Positions 1-8,506 of a stretch of 64,000 nt of DNA are shown in pieces (within the stretch, counting starts at the first letter, position 1; each line of letters begins with the position of its first letter). The DNA is from Anaeromusa acidaminophila DSM 3853 (GTDB taxonomy: Bacteria; Bacillota; Negativicutes; Anaeromusales; Anaeromusaceae). Where the stretch lies: NCBI RefSeq assembly GCF_000374545.1, contig NZ_KB894590.1, positions 62,001 to 126,000 on the forward strand, written 5' to 3'. The translations under genes were made by a program, and so were the position numbers. The notes beneath the pieces were generated by a model, which had not been told where the DNA came from, made no database searches, and was given only the letters and a program-made list of their open reading frames with translations.

Positions 1-798
1 GAACGTTTAGGTTCTAATTTAGGATTTATGCAAACGGCATTGCTTTTAGGCGGCATTGCCGGTCCCTTGGCAGGCGGAGCGCTGTCGCATGTGTTCGGTA
101 TGCGGATGTCCTTCGTGGTGGCGGCAGCTGTGATTTTTATCGGAACATTGGCTGTGGCGGCTTGGGTTAAAGAACCGCCTCAGACTTCGACGTCCCGGCA
201 GGGAAGTGTCCTTGATGATTTCCGGGAAGCCTGGAACAATAAAACATTGATGCGCATGCTGTTTTTGATGTTCGGAGTACAACTGGTTACATTGGTGTTG
301 CAGCCTCTATTAGCCTTGTTTGTTGCAGAACTTCAGGGAGATCTGGAAGGGGTGGCCTTGACCGCCGGGATTGTTTGCAGTGTCGCTGGTATTGCCGGTG
401 CTGTGGCGGCGCCTTTGTGGGGACGTTTGGGACAGAAAAAAGGCTTTGCTCTTATTTTGCAAATCGCATTTTTAGGAGCCGGGGTTTGGAACGCATTGCA
501 GTATTTTGCGTCAGATATTGTGCAATTCAGTGTGCTGCAAGCGTTATTTGGATTTTTTGTGGTTGGCGTGTTTCCGGCGATTAACACGATTGCCGTCCAA
601 TCGTCGAATGAAAATTTTCGTGGCAGATTGTTCGGATTGACCACGACAGCCAATCAATTGGGCTGTATGACGGGGCCTTTAATAGGTGGATTTATCAGCG
701 CCAGTTGGGGGATAAGGCCTGTATTTCTTTTGACTGCGGGCTTGTTACTTTTTTTGGCTGTGCTGAGCCGAAACGGAAAAATGCATAGACAACAATGA
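1..798 (+). CDS. MFS transporter, C-terminal part (5' end outside window)
   Basis: The reading frame is open from base 1, so the gene begins before the window; the first internal ATG at 28 is not a credible start because conserved transporter sequence (LGSNLGFMQT) runs through it. About 265 residues are visible. They form six or more hydrophobic segments with Gly/Pro-rich turns and a central polar loop after the half-way point, as in the second half of a 12-helix major facilitator exporter. The run GPLAGGALSHVFGMR resembles the motif C region of drug:H+ antiporters, so multidrug or small-molecule export at the inner membrane is likely; the substrate cannot be read. Nothing ties it to the rubrerythrin gene 150 bp downstream. 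Confidence 0.8.
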   Translation, partial: ERLGSNLGFMQTALLLGGIAGPLAGGALSHVFGMRMSFVVAAAVIFIGTLAVAAWVKEPPQTSTSRQGSVLDDFREAWNNKTLMRMLFLMFGVQLVTLVLQPLLALFVAELQGDLEGVALTAGIVCSVAGIAGAVAAPLWGRLGQKKGFALILQIAFLGAGVWNALQYFASDIVQFSVLQALFGFFVVGVFPAINTIAVQSSNENFRGRLFGLTTTANQLGCMTGPLIGGFISASWGIRPVFLLTAGLLLFLAVLSRNGKMHRQQ

Positions 799-947
799 TT
801 TTTTTCATAGATCGGATGTTGTAAAAAAGGTGTTTTTCAGCCTAAGGCGAATCCAGTTAGTAAGACTGTTTTGCGCTATAGCGTCGCAAGCGGTTTCGCG
901 GGAACGGAAACAACCGAACCTGCTAATAAGCGTAAGGAGGAAAAGAA

Positions 948-1505
948 ATGGCTGTGAAAAATGATATGACCTTGGAGTTTTTGCGTTCCGCCTATGGCGG
1001 CGAGAGCATGGCTCACATGCGCTATCTCTGGTGGGGCGATGTCGCCCGCAAAGAAGGTTTTCCTAAGATTGCTAATCTTTTCAAGGCTGTGGCTTATGCA
1101 GAGCAAGTTCATGCAACCAATCATTTTAGGGAAATGGGAGCGGTTGTCAAAGATTCCGCGGTATTTGCGGGAGCTGTTTTTGGTACAGCGAAAACGGTTG
1201 AAAATTTGCAAGGCGCTCTTGACGGAGAATTACATGAGATTCATCAAATGTATCCTGTGTATTTGAATGCAGCGCAGTTCCAAGGGGAAAAAGGAGCGGA
1301 GCGCAGCTGCCATTTTGCGCTGGAAGCGGAAAAAACTCATGCAACGCTGTTTAAAGGGGCTCAAGATGCAGCGAAAGAAGGCAAAGACGTAGGGTATAGC
1401 GAGGTGTATGTCTGTGAAATTTGCGGACATACAGTGACTGATAAGACGGAAGATTTTTGTCCAATCTGCGGAGCAAAAAAAGAGAAATATCATAAATTCT
1501 CTTGA
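948..1505 (+). CDS. rbr: Rubrerythrin
   Basis: Peroxide-reducing non-heme iron protein of anaerobes, 185 aa, cytoplasmic. The N-terminal four-helix domain shows the diiron ligands in the usual pattern (GGESMAHMRY near residue 19, AEQVH near 46, EAEKTH near 125), and a C-terminal rubredoxin-like centre is formed by CEICG and CPICG at about residues 158-176. Start follows a strong AAGGAGG at 932-938. It is followed by a hairpin terminator at 1561, so it is probably monocistronic. With desulfoferrodoxin at 39119 it forms the window's oxygen-defence set. The electron donor is not encoded next to it. Confidence 0.95.
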   Translation: MAVKNDMTLEFLRSAYGGESMAHMRYLWWGDVARKEGFPKIANLFKAVAYAEQVHATNHFREMGAVVKDSAVFAGAVFGTAKTVENLQGALDGELHEIHQMYPVYLNAAQFQGEKGAERSCHFALEAEKTHATLFKGAQDAAKEGKDVGYSEVYVCEICGHTVTDKTEDFCPICGAKKEKYHKFS

Positions 1506-1560
1506 GTAACGTTGTAAAAAAGTTGGTCGAGTGAGCTTGTTTTAAAGAAAAATGAGAATG

Positions 1561-1604
1561 GAAAAGCTTGACCGCTGCAATTGTGGTACAAGCTTTTCTT
1601 TTTT
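1561..1604 (+). terminator. Rho-independent terminator after rubrerythrin
   Basis: A 10-bp stem (1561-1570 with 1589-1598) extends inward through a further ACCGC/GTGGT pairing and is followed by a run of T at 1599-1604. Confidence 0.85.
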
Positions 1605-1643
1605 CTCTGCTAAAGTAGGGTTATCGAATAAGGGAGGTCTTAT

Positions 1644-2501
1644 ATGACAAGAAAAATAACGGTTGCGCAGCGAGTGAAAAACATAGTGCTTATGGGAATT
1701 GGTTCGGTGATTGCCGCCGCAGGGCTGGAAGTATTTCTGGTGCCCAATAATATTATTGACGGAGGTATTGTCGGTATTTCCATTATGGCCAGCTATTTGA
1801 CCGGGTGGTCGCTGAGCGTATTTTTGGTGCTCTTGAACTTACCATTTTTGTACTTGGGATATACGCAAATTGGTAAAACTTTTGCTTTTTCCACCTTGTT
1901 TTCTATTATTTCCTTGGCTTTCTGGGTAGGGGTATTTACGCCCATCCCGGAGGTGACGAACGATTTGTTTTTGGCGGCTGTCTTCGGCGGCATTACCATT
2001 GGCGTCGGTATCGGCATTATTATCCGGCATGGAGGCTGTACCGACGGTACGGAGATGATTGCCATCCTGATGGATAAACGCACTAGCTTTTCTATTGGAG
2101 AAATTATCATGTTCTTCAATTTGTTTATTTTGACAGCGGCTGGTTTTGTTTTTTCATGGGATAAGGCCATGTATTCTCTTGTGACCTATTTTATAGCCTT
2201 TAAAGTTATCGATATTACTTTGCGCGGCTTGGATGAATCAAAAGCAGTTTATATTATTTCCGACCAAATGGAAGACATCCGCGATGCCTTGATGGCGCGC
2301 CTTGGCAGAGGGGTTACGATTCTGCATGCTACAGGCGGCTATAGCAAAGAAGAGAAGCCTGTGCTGTACTGCGTGGTGACACGCTTAGAGGTGGCGAAAC
2401 TCAAGTCGATTGTCAGCGAGTGGGATGAAACGGCTTTTGTAACCATTTCGGATGTCCATGAGGTTATGGGCGGGCGTTTTAAGAAAAAAGCAATCCATTA
2501 A
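1644..2501 (+). CDS. YitT family membrane protein (DUF161 + DUF2179)
   Basis: Integral membrane protein of 285 aa with five or six hydrophobic helices in residues 10-195 and a soluble C-terminal DUF2179 domain (from about residue 205, including the RGVTILHATGGYS-like stretch). This two-part layout is characteristic of the YitT/YpjC family common in Firmicutes. The biochemical role of the family is unsettled, so no substrate is claimed. Start at ATG 1644 follows AAGGGAGG. The gene stands alone between two terminators. Confidence 0.88.
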   Translation: MTRKITVAQRVKNIVLMGIGSVIAAAGLEVFLVPNNIIDGGIVGISIMASYLTGWSLSVFLVLLNLPFLYLGYTQIGKTFAFSTLFSIISLAFWVGVFTPIPEVTNDLFLAAVFGGITIGVGIGIIIRHGGCTDGTEMIAILMDKRTSFSIGEIIMFFNLFILTAAGFVFSWDKAMYSLVTYFIAFKVIDITLRGLDESKAVYIISDQMEDIRDALMARLGRGVTILHATGGYSKEEKPVLYCVVTRLEVAKLKSIVSEWDETAFVTISDVHEVMGGRFKKKAIH

Positions 2502-2514
2502 TTTTGTAAGCGAC

Positions 2515-2565
2515 AGCGGGTTTGCTAAGAGAGATCATCCTCCTTGGCAGCCTGCTTTTTGTTTT
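2515..2565 (+). terminator. Rho-independent terminator after yitT-like gene
   Basis: A long imperfect stem pairs 2515-2529 with 2542-2555 (about 14 bp with one bulge and several G-T pairs), followed by TTTTTGTTTT. Confidence 0.75.
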
Positions 2566-2692
2566 CGCCTGCTCTTTCGGAAAGCGGCGTCAGCGTGGAA
2601 TAAGTCGATGGTTCCTTGCCAAAACGGCAGGGAAGGACGTTGTATTTAGCGAATAGGCATAATAGCAAAATAAGGCGGGGGATACAGAACGA

Positions 2693-3676
2693 ATGACGCA
2701 AAGAATCTTAGAAGTTCAGAATTTGAATATTTCCTTTGGTGAAGGGGACCAGTCTGTTGCTGCGGTGGCGGAATTGTCCTTTGATCTGCGGGCAGGGGAA
2801 GTTGTGGGCTTAGTGGGTGAGTCCGGCTGCGGCAAATCGGTGACGGCGCTGGCTATCATGCGCCTCTTAGAGGAACGGGCGCATGTATCTGGGAAGGTGC
2901 TAGTAGACGGAACGGATGTGTTGACTCTGTCGGAAACAAGGATGTGTTCTTTGCGGGGCGATGCGTTCTCCATGGTATTTCAGGAGCCGATGACGTCGCT
3001 TAATCCAGTGCAGACGATTGGTCAGCAGTTGGATGAGGTGTCATTGCTGCATCGCCAAGTATCGCGACAGGAGGCGCGGGCTTTGTCCGTGGAAATGCTG
3101 ACCAAAGTAGGCATTCCCCGGCCGCAGGCGATTTGCGCGGAATATCCGCACCAATTGTCCGGCGGCATGCGGCAAAGAGTGATGATTGCTATGGCGCTGG
3201 CTTGTCGGCCGCGTCTTTTAATTGCCGATGAACCTACAACCGCGCTGGATGTAACCATTCAGGCGCAAATTTTGGAACTGTTGCGTACCCTGCGAGACGA
3301 GACGGATGTAGGAATTTTACTCATTACGCACGATTTGGGCGTGGTGGCGGAATTATGCGACCGGGTTATCGTTATGTATGCGGGCCAGGTGGTGGAAGAA
3401 GCAGGTGCGGAGGCTTTATTTGACGCGCCTCAACATCCGTACACTTGCGGGCTGTTGCAGTCCATACCTTGGCATGACCGTAAGGAAGAGAAGCTGCAGC
3501 CCATTCCTGGGCAGGTGCCGTCGCTGCATTGCATGCCGACAGGTTGCCGCTTTGAACCACGCTGCCCTCACGCAGAGGCACGCTGTCGAGAATATCCTCC
3601 CTTGCTAGAACGGATGAAGGATGGTCGCTATTGCCGTTGCTGGCTGTATGGAGAAAAGGGGGGAGCGCAGCGTTGA
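2693..3676 (+). CDS. Oligopeptide/dipeptide ABC transporter ATPase (OppD/DppD type)
   Basis: ATP-hydrolysing subunit of a peptide importer, 327 aa. Walker A is GESGCGKS near residue 44, the signature is LSGGMRQR near 157, and Walker B is [12 protein letters not shown] near 178. The C-terminal oligo/dipeptide domain carries the Cys-containing stretch [15 protein letters not shown] typical of OppD/DppD iron-sulfur tails. Its stop overlaps the start of the OppF-like partner by four bases, so the two are co-translated. No binding protein or permease gene adjoins the pair, and an M29 aminopeptidase follows, which suggests peptide use. OppD versus DppD cannot be separated by eye. Confidence 0.93.
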   Translation: MTQRILEVQNLNISFGEGDQSVAAVAELSFDLRAGEVVGLVGESGCGKSVTALAIMRLLEERAHVSGKVLVDGTDVLTLSETRMCSLRGDAFSMVFQEPMTSLNPVQTIGQQLDEVSLLHRQVSRQEARALSVEMLTKVGIPRPQAICAEYPHQLSGGMRQRVMIAMALACRPRLLIADEPTTALDVTIQAQILELLRTLRDETDVGILLITHDLGVVAELCDRVIVMYAGQVVEEAGAEALFDAPQHPYTCGLLQSIPWHDRKEEKLQPIPGQVPSLHCMPTGCRFEPRCPHAEARCREYPPLLERMKDGRYCRCWLYGEKGGAQR

Positions 3677-4644
3677 AAACGCCGATTTTAGAAGTGAAGG
3701 GCCTAAAGAAATATTTTGATGTGCGCGGTGGTCTTAACGGCAAGGTAGTAGGACAAGTTAAAGCCGTAGATGATCTTTCCTTTTCTTTGTTCGCCGGAGA
3801 AACATTCGGCCTGGTGGGTGAGTCTGGTTGTGGCAAATCAACCGCAGGACGCACGATTCTGCGGTTGATGGAGCCTACGGCAGGGAAGATTTTTTTTGAA
3901 GGCGAAGATTTGGCGGAGCTGGGAAGCACGGCTTTGCGTCGTAAACGACGGGATTTTCAGATGATTTTTCAGGATCCCTACGCTTCGCTAAATCCCCGTA
4001 TGTGTGTATTTGATATTGTCGGCGAGGCCTTAGCGGCTCACGGCTTGAAGGATGCCGCTGCGTTACGGCGGCAAGTGGAGGAAACTCTCGAATTATGCGG
4101 ATTGCCGATCGAATACGGCAATCGTTATCCGCACGAGTTTTCGGGCGGTCAGCGACAGCGAATCGGTATTGCCCGAGCTTTGGCGCTGCGCCCTAAATTA
4201 ATTATTGCCGATGAGCCGGTTTCCGCGTTGGATGTTTCCATTCAAGCGCAGATTCTCAATTTATTGCAAGAGCTTCAGCAACAATTAGGGCTGACGTATT
4301 TATTCATTTCGCATGACTTGTCGGTAGTGCGTCATATTAGTGATCGCGTAGGGGTGATGTATCTGGGACGTCTATTGGAGTGCGCTCCGGCGGAAGAGCT
4401 GTACAGTCGGCCATTGCATCCGTATACGCAGGCCTTGCTTTCGGCGATTCCCGCGGCGAATCCCAAACGTAAACGAGAGCGTATTGTCTTGCAGGGAGAT
4501 GTGCCGTCTCCTGCCAATCCGCCTCCAGGGTGCGCATTTGCGCCTCGCTGTCCTAAAGTTATGGAACGATGCCGCCTTGAGCGGCCTAGGTTACAGGCGG
4601 TGGAGTCGGAACGGCATCTGGCGGCTTGTTTTTTATGGGAGTAA
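3673..4644 (+). CDS. Oligopeptide/dipeptide ABC transporter ATPase (OppF/DppF type)
   Basis: Second ATPase of the peptide importer, 323 aa from the TTG at 3673. That start overlaps the preceding stop (TTGA) and sits behind a GGGGGGAG ribosome site; an upstream in-frame ATG at 3631 lies deep in the previous gene and lacks one. Walker [10 protein letters not shown], signature FSGGQRQR, Walker [13 protein letters not shown] and the C-terminal CAFAPRCP tail are all visible. An insert after the first strand ([20 protein letters not shown]) is typical of OppF/DppF. Forms a heterodimer with the preceding product at the inner membrane. Confidence 0.92.
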   Translation: MKTPILEVKGLKKYFDVRGGLNGKVVGQVKAVDDLSFSLFAGETFGLVGESGCGKSTAGRTILRLMEPTAGKIFFEGEDLAELGSTALRRKRRDFQMIFQDPYASLNPRMCVFDIVGEALAAHGLKDAAALRRQVEETLELCGLPIEYGNRYPHEFSGGQRQRIGIARALALRPKLIIADEPVSALDVSIQAQILNLLQELQQQLGLTYLFISHDLSVVRHISDRVGVMYLGRLLECAPAEELYSRPLHPYTQALLSAIPAANPKRKRERIVLQGDVPSPANPPPGCAFAPRCPKVMERCRLERPRLQAVESERHLAACFLWE

Positions 4645-4686
4645 TACCCGTCCCTTAAGATATTGCGGAAAACAGGAGGAACGATC

Positions 4687-5802
4687 ATGGCGGAAGAACG
4701 TATCGTAAAGTTGGCTGGGAATCTCATTAATTACTCGGTGGAACTGCAGCCGGGCGAAAAGATTTTAATCGAAGTGTTTGACGGCGGCGAAGATCTGGCG
4801 CAGGAGCTGGTAGCGGCAGCGTACAAGGCCGGCGGCGTTCCCTTTGTCAGCGTGAAAAACATGGTGCTCCAGCGGGAACTGCTGCGGCAGTGCTCTTCTG
4901 AACAGGTAGAACGTATTGCTGCTTGGGAAAAAGCGCGGATGGAGGAAATGGACGCATACATAGGCCTGCGAGCGTACTATAACCAGAGCGAGATGGCGGA
5001 CTTGCCGCAAGAGCAGTCACAGCTTTATCAACGTTTGTGGTGGCATCCGGTACATTCGGAAGTCCGGGTCAATCGCACAAAATGGTGCGTGCTGCGTTAT
5101 CCCAATGCGGCGATGGCGCAGATGTCCGGTATGAGTACGGCGGCTTTTCGGGATTTTTATTTTCAAGTTACGAACTTGGATTACTCCCGCCTTGCGGAGG
5201 CGGAAGAACCGCTGCGTACACTTATGGAAAAAACGAAAGAAGTGCGCATCCTGGGGCAAGGAACCGATCTTGCTTTTTCTCTTGAAGGCGTTGCGGTGAG
5301 CAAATCTTGCGGCTTGCGTAATATTCCCGATGGCGAAGTGTTTACAGCGCCAGTGAAGCAGTCGGTAAATGGAGTCATTTCCTACAACTGTCCTAGCGTG
5401 TATCAAGGGGTTACGTTTGCAGATGTGCGCCTGGAATTTTCCCAGGGGCGGATTGTGAAGGCTACCGCCAATCATACGGAGCAATTGAACCAGATCTTGG
5501 ATACCGATGAAGGAGCGCGCTATATTGGTGAGTTTGCGTTAGGCGTAAATCCTCACATTGTCAAGCCGATGGGCGATATCTTATTTGATGAAAAAATTTC
5601 CGGCAGCTTCCATTTCACGCCGGGGAATGCTTATGAAAACACAGACAACGGCAATCGCTCCGCCATTCACTGGGATTTGGTATGCATGCAGACGCCGGCG
5701 TACGGCGGCGGGGAGATTTGGTTTGACGGCCGCTTAGTGCGCAAAGACGGACTGTTTGTTATAGAAGAACTGCAAGGACTGAATCCACAGGCATGGCGCT
5801 GA
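4687..5802 (+). CDS. M29 family aminopeptidase (AmpS/PepS type)
   Basis: Metal-dependent aminopeptidase of 371 aa, cytoplasmic, releasing N-terminal residues from imported peptides. The C-terminal half holds the family's metal-site region: FDEKISGSFHFTPGNAY followed by NRSAIHWDLV. Start at ATG 4687 is chosen because AGGAGG lies at 4675-4680; an earlier ATG at 4663 has no ribosome site. It lies 42 bp behind the peptide ABC ATPases and probably shares their transcript. No terminator was seen directly after it; the next gene has its own promoter. Confidence 0.92.
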   Translation: MAEERIVKLAGNLINYSVELQPGEKILIEVFDGGEDLAQELVAAAYKAGGVPFVSVKNMVLQRELLRQCSSEQVERIAAWEKARMEEMDAYIGLRAYYNQSEMADLPQEQSQLYQRLWWHPVHSEVRVNRTKWCVLRYPNAAMAQMSGMSTAAFRDFYFQVTNLDYSRLAEAEEPLRTLMEKTKEVRILGQGTDLAFSLEGVAVSKSCGLRNIPDGEVFTAPVKQSVNGVISYNCPSVYQGVTFADVRLEFSQGRIVKATANHTEQLNQILDTDEGARYIGEFALGVNPHIVKPMGDILFDEKISGSFHFTPGNAYENTDNGNRSAIHWDLVCMQTPAYGGGEIWFDGRLVRKDGLFVIEELQGLNPQAWR

Positions 5803-5832
5803 AATCATTTTGAGAACAAAAGAAAATTGAAA

Positions 5833-5866
5833 CTGTAACAAATCTGTCACGAACATTTGATACAAT
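5833..5866 (+). promoter_or_regulatory. Activator-type promoter of tolC with CTGTAAC/CTGTCAC direct repeat
   Basis: Two 7-base half-sites, CTGTAAC (5833-5839) and CTGTCAC (5844-5850), are separated by 4 bases and end exactly 10 bases before a TACAAT -10 element at 5861-5866. No good -35 hexamer is present. An 11-base repeat period replacing the -35 is the classical arrangement for PhoB/OmpR-family response regulators. The same layout recurs before the RND operon (7260) and, on the other strand, before the 12859 gene. Confidence 0.7.
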
Positions 5867-5928
5867 AACAGCAATTGAAACTTAAAGAGCAAGAAACGGC
5901 TTTTGGAGTCTGGATTTAGGAGGTACCT

Positions 5929-7185
5929 ATGAAAAAAATTCTTGTCGGAGGCGTGTCCGCTCTGCTTTGCATCAGTTTGTTGGGAACGGTGCATGCGGCA
6001 GCGGCGCCGATGCAATTGTCATTGGAAGAAAGCATTCAGATGGCGCTGGCCAAGCATTATGATTTATCCTACGCAAAAGCAGCCCGGGAAAAAAGCTATT
6101 GGAGTTTGAAAGAGGCAAAAAATAACAAAGGACTTTCCGCTTCTTTTACTCATACCGATACAGTGGCGCAAAGCGTAAATAGCTTTCAAAATAAAGTGGC
6201 GCTGACGCTGCCGGTATATAGCGGCGGTAGCTTGGAAGGGAAAATTAAACAAGCCGAAGAATCCTTGCGTGTTGCGGATTTGGATGTAAATGCGGCGCAG
6301 CAGCAAGTTAAATTGAATGTGGTAAGCAACTATTTGTCTGTTCTGGAGTATCATAAAATTTGGCAAGTAAGCCAAGATACAACCAAAAATTATGAAGATC
6401 ATTTAAAGTTGGTGGAAAACAAATATGCCGCAGGTATGGTGGCTAAACTCGATGTGCTGACCAGTCAGGTAGACTTGGCGAAAGCGCAAGACAGCCAGGT
6501 GCAGGCGGAAAACAACTACCGCAATGCCGTGGCGGCTCTGAACAATGAATTGCAGCTGCCCCATGGTACGGAGTTGGACCTGAAGGATGCCTTTAATGCG
6601 GACGTCTATCCGTTGTCGCTGGAAGAGTGCTTGGCTTATGCCAAAGAGCATCGGCCTGAGATTGCCCAGTATAAGGCCAAAGTGAGCAGTGCGAAGACGG
6701 GGATTGACGTAGCGCGAAGCGGCTATCGCCCTACTGTTGCGCTGTCTGCATCTCAAGGCTGGAATGATGATCAATTTCCAGGCTCCAAAAACAGTAATTG
6801 GTCGGTTTCTTTGACTACTTCATTAAACTTGTTTGACTCTGGTGTAACCGGGGCGCAGGTAGAACAGGCTAAATACAACTTGAATATGGTTAATGAGCAA
6901 AAAGGCAAGGAAGAAGACGCGGTCTTGCTGGAAGTGCGCCAATATTATTTGAGCATGCAGGAAGCGGCCAAGCGAATCGAAACGAATAAAGTGGCGATTC
7001 AGCAGGCGGAAGAAAGCCTAAGCATTCAAAAAATGCGTTATGAAGTAGGCGTGGGCACGAACCTCGACTTGCGGGACTCGGTATTATCTTTAGATCAAGC
7101 TAAACGAGACAGCCTTCAAGCGCTGTATGACTACAATATCAATAAGGCGAAACTGGAGCATTCCATGGGGCGTCCGGTGGAATAA
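5929..7185 (+). CDS. TolC family outer-membrane efflux channel
   Basis: Outer-membrane/periplasmic tunnel protein of 418 aa. A signal peptide (residues 1-24, ending HAAAA) is followed by two repeats of the OEP fold: long coiled-coil helices with beta-barrel strands such as NKVALTLPVYSGGSLEG and SVSLTTSLNLFDSG, each turning into helical stretches rich in Ala, Gln and Glu. Start follows AGGAGG at 5919-5924. It is expected to dock on the adaptor and RND pump encoded next, although a terminator at 7199 separates the transcripts. Matching regulatory boxes on both promoters imply shared control. Its presence shows that the organism has an outer membrane. Confidence 0.93.
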   Translation: MKKILVGGVSALLCISLLGTVHAAAAPMQLSLEESIQMALAKHYDLSYAKAAREKSYWSLKEAKNNKGLSASFTHTDTVAQSVNSFQNKVALTLPVYSGGSLEGKIKQAEESLRVADLDVNAAQQQVKLNVVSNYLSVLEYHKIWQVSQDTTKNYEDHLKLVENKYAAGMVAKLDVLTSQVDLAKAQDSQVQAENNYRNAVAALNNELQLPHGTELDLKDAFNADVYPLSLEECLAYAKEHRPEIAQYKAKVSSAKTGIDVARSGYRPTVALSASQGWNDDQFPGSKNSNWSVSLTTSLNLFDSGVTGAQVEQAKYNLNMVNEQKGKEEDAVLLEVRQYYLSMQEAAKRIETNKVAIQQAEESLSIQKMRYEVGVGTNLDLRDSVLSLDQAKRDSLQALYDYNINKAKLEHSMGRPVE

Positions 7186-7198
7186 GAGGTAAAGACTG

Positions 7199-7235
7199 GA
7201 AAAGCTATGCTTGCGGGGCATAGCTTTTCTTTTTT
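7199..7235 (+). terminator. Rho-independent terminator after tolC
   Basis: A 12-bp perfect stem (7199-7210 with 7218-7229) with a 7-base loop is followed by TTTTTT. Confidence 0.9.
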
Positions 7236-7259
7236 GCTTGACCTGGCGGGGGCATAAAA

Positions 7260-7293
7260 CTGTAACCAAACTGTCACATAATATTGGTACAAT
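7260..7293 (+). promoter_or_regulatory. Activator-type promoter of the RND operon with the same direct repeat
   Basis: CTGTAAC (7260-7266), 4 bases, CTGTCAC (7271-7277), 10 bases, then TACAAT (7288-7293). Half-sites, spacing and -10 distance are identical to the tolC promoter. Confidence 0.7.
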
Positions 7294-7330
7294 AGAACAG
7301 CAAAAGCGAAAAAAAGGGGTTGCGTGCGTC

Positions 7331-8482
7331 ATGCAAAGAAACATGTCAAAAAAACATTATGTAATTATCGGTGTGGTGCTGCTATGCCTGGGCTTAGTTG
7401 GTTACAAGGCAGGCTGGCTGGGCGGAGGCTCTAAAACGCAGGCGGCTCCGGCTATTGCGGTTAAAGCGGTGCAGGTGCAGCAGCAGGATGCACAGATCGC
7501 GTATGAATTTGTCGGGCAGGTTAAAGCCAAGGAAGAAGTTAAAATTATTTCGAAAGTGAGCGGCGTTGTGGTTGCCAAAATGGTACAGGGAGGCGCTGCT
7601 GTTACCAAAGGGCAGCCGTTGTTCCGAATCGACGACAAACAGTACCAGTCGGCTATTCGGGCGGCTCAAGCATCATTAAACAAGTCGCGAGCGACTTTGA
7701 TTAATTCACAGCGCGATCTGGCGCGTTACGAAAGTCTGGCTGCGGTACAGGGCGTTTCGCAGCAAACTGTGGATTCCTACCGCTCCCAAGTGGATCAGAA
7801 TGAAGCCGATGTGGCGATGAACGAGGCTAATTTGCAAGAAGCAATGGAAAATCGAGCAGATACGCTGATTGTATCTCCTGTTGACGGCCGCATTGACGTG
7901 AATGATGTCAGTGCCGGCCAGTTTGCAGTGGCCGGTTCTACTGTTCTGGGCTCGGTTTCTTCTTTGGATCCGGTATGGGTGCAGTTTAGTATGAGCGAAA
8001 ACGAGTACTTAAAATTAGTGCGCCAGGGGAATGGACTCTTGCCGGATTCCTTTCGCAGTCAGCTGCAGTTGGTTCTTAGCGATGGTTCAGTATATCCTGA
8101 ACTTGGGCAGTTGGAGCAGGTGGATAAGGGGATCAACGACACTACAGGTACGATTACCTTGAAAGCGGTGTTTAATAATGCGCAACATATGCTGTTGCCT
8201 GGGCTTTTTGCCAAGGTGGTGGCACCGGGTGAACTGCGTCAAAAGGCGATTTTGGTTCCTCAGCGTGCGGTGAAAGAGATGCTGGACAATACCTTCGTTA
8301 CCGTGGTTACCACTGCTGATACGGCCGAAAGCCGTCCTGTTAAGGTCGGAGAAAAGGTTGGGAATTGGTATATTGTCGAATCCGGTCTGGCTGCAGGGGA
8401 CAGGGTCGTTGTGGAAGGCGTCGACAAAGTGAAGCAGGGAGCTCAGTTATCGGTTGCGCTGCTTTCTCCAGAATCCATTTGA
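7331..8482 (+). CDS. RND efflux periplasmic adaptor (HlyD/MexA/AcrA family)
   Basis: Membrane-fusion protein of 383 aa linking the inner-membrane pump to TolC. An N-terminal membrane anchor (about residues 9-27) has no clear lipobox. Then come the first biotinyl-lipoyl half (VKIISKVSGVVVAKMVQGG), an alpha-hairpin coiled coil (about 95-160), the second lipoyl half (DTLIVSPVDGRIDVNDVSAGQ) and a beta-barrel region. ATG 7331 is chosen with AAAAAGGGG upstream; starting earlier would run into the promoter box. The pump gene follows after 24 bp. Confidence 0.92.
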   Translation: MQRNMSKKHYVIIGVVLLCLGLVGYKAGWLGGGSKTQAAPAIAVKAVQVQQQDAQIAYEFVGQVKAKEEVKIISKVSGVVVAKMVQGGAAVTKGQPLFRIDDKQYQSAIRAAQASLNKSRATLINSQRDLARYESLAAVQGVSQQTVDSYRSQVDQNEADVAMNEANLQEAMENRADTLIVSPVDGRIDVNDVSAGQFAVAGSTVLGSVSSLDPVWVQFSMSENEYLKLVRQGNGLLPDSFRSQLQLVLSDGSVYPELGQLEQVDKGINDTTGTITLKAVFNNAQHMLLPGLFAKVVAPGELRQKAILVPQRAVKEMLDNTFVTVVTTADTAESRPVKVGEKVGNWYIVESGLAAGDRVVVEGVDKVKQGAQLSVALLSPESI

Positions 8483-8506
8483 GAAATAATCTGAGGAGGA
8501 ATCAGC

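Noticed and set aside
2566-2692. A CCTTGCC/GGCAGGG hairpin in the leader of the peptide ABC genes, considered as a riboswitch
   Set aside because: Short stem with no conserved aptamer elements and no terminator or masked ribosome site.
3372-3929. A 185-residue minus-strand open frame
   Set aside because: Antisense to the two peptide ABC ATPases with composition expected from reversed coding sequence.
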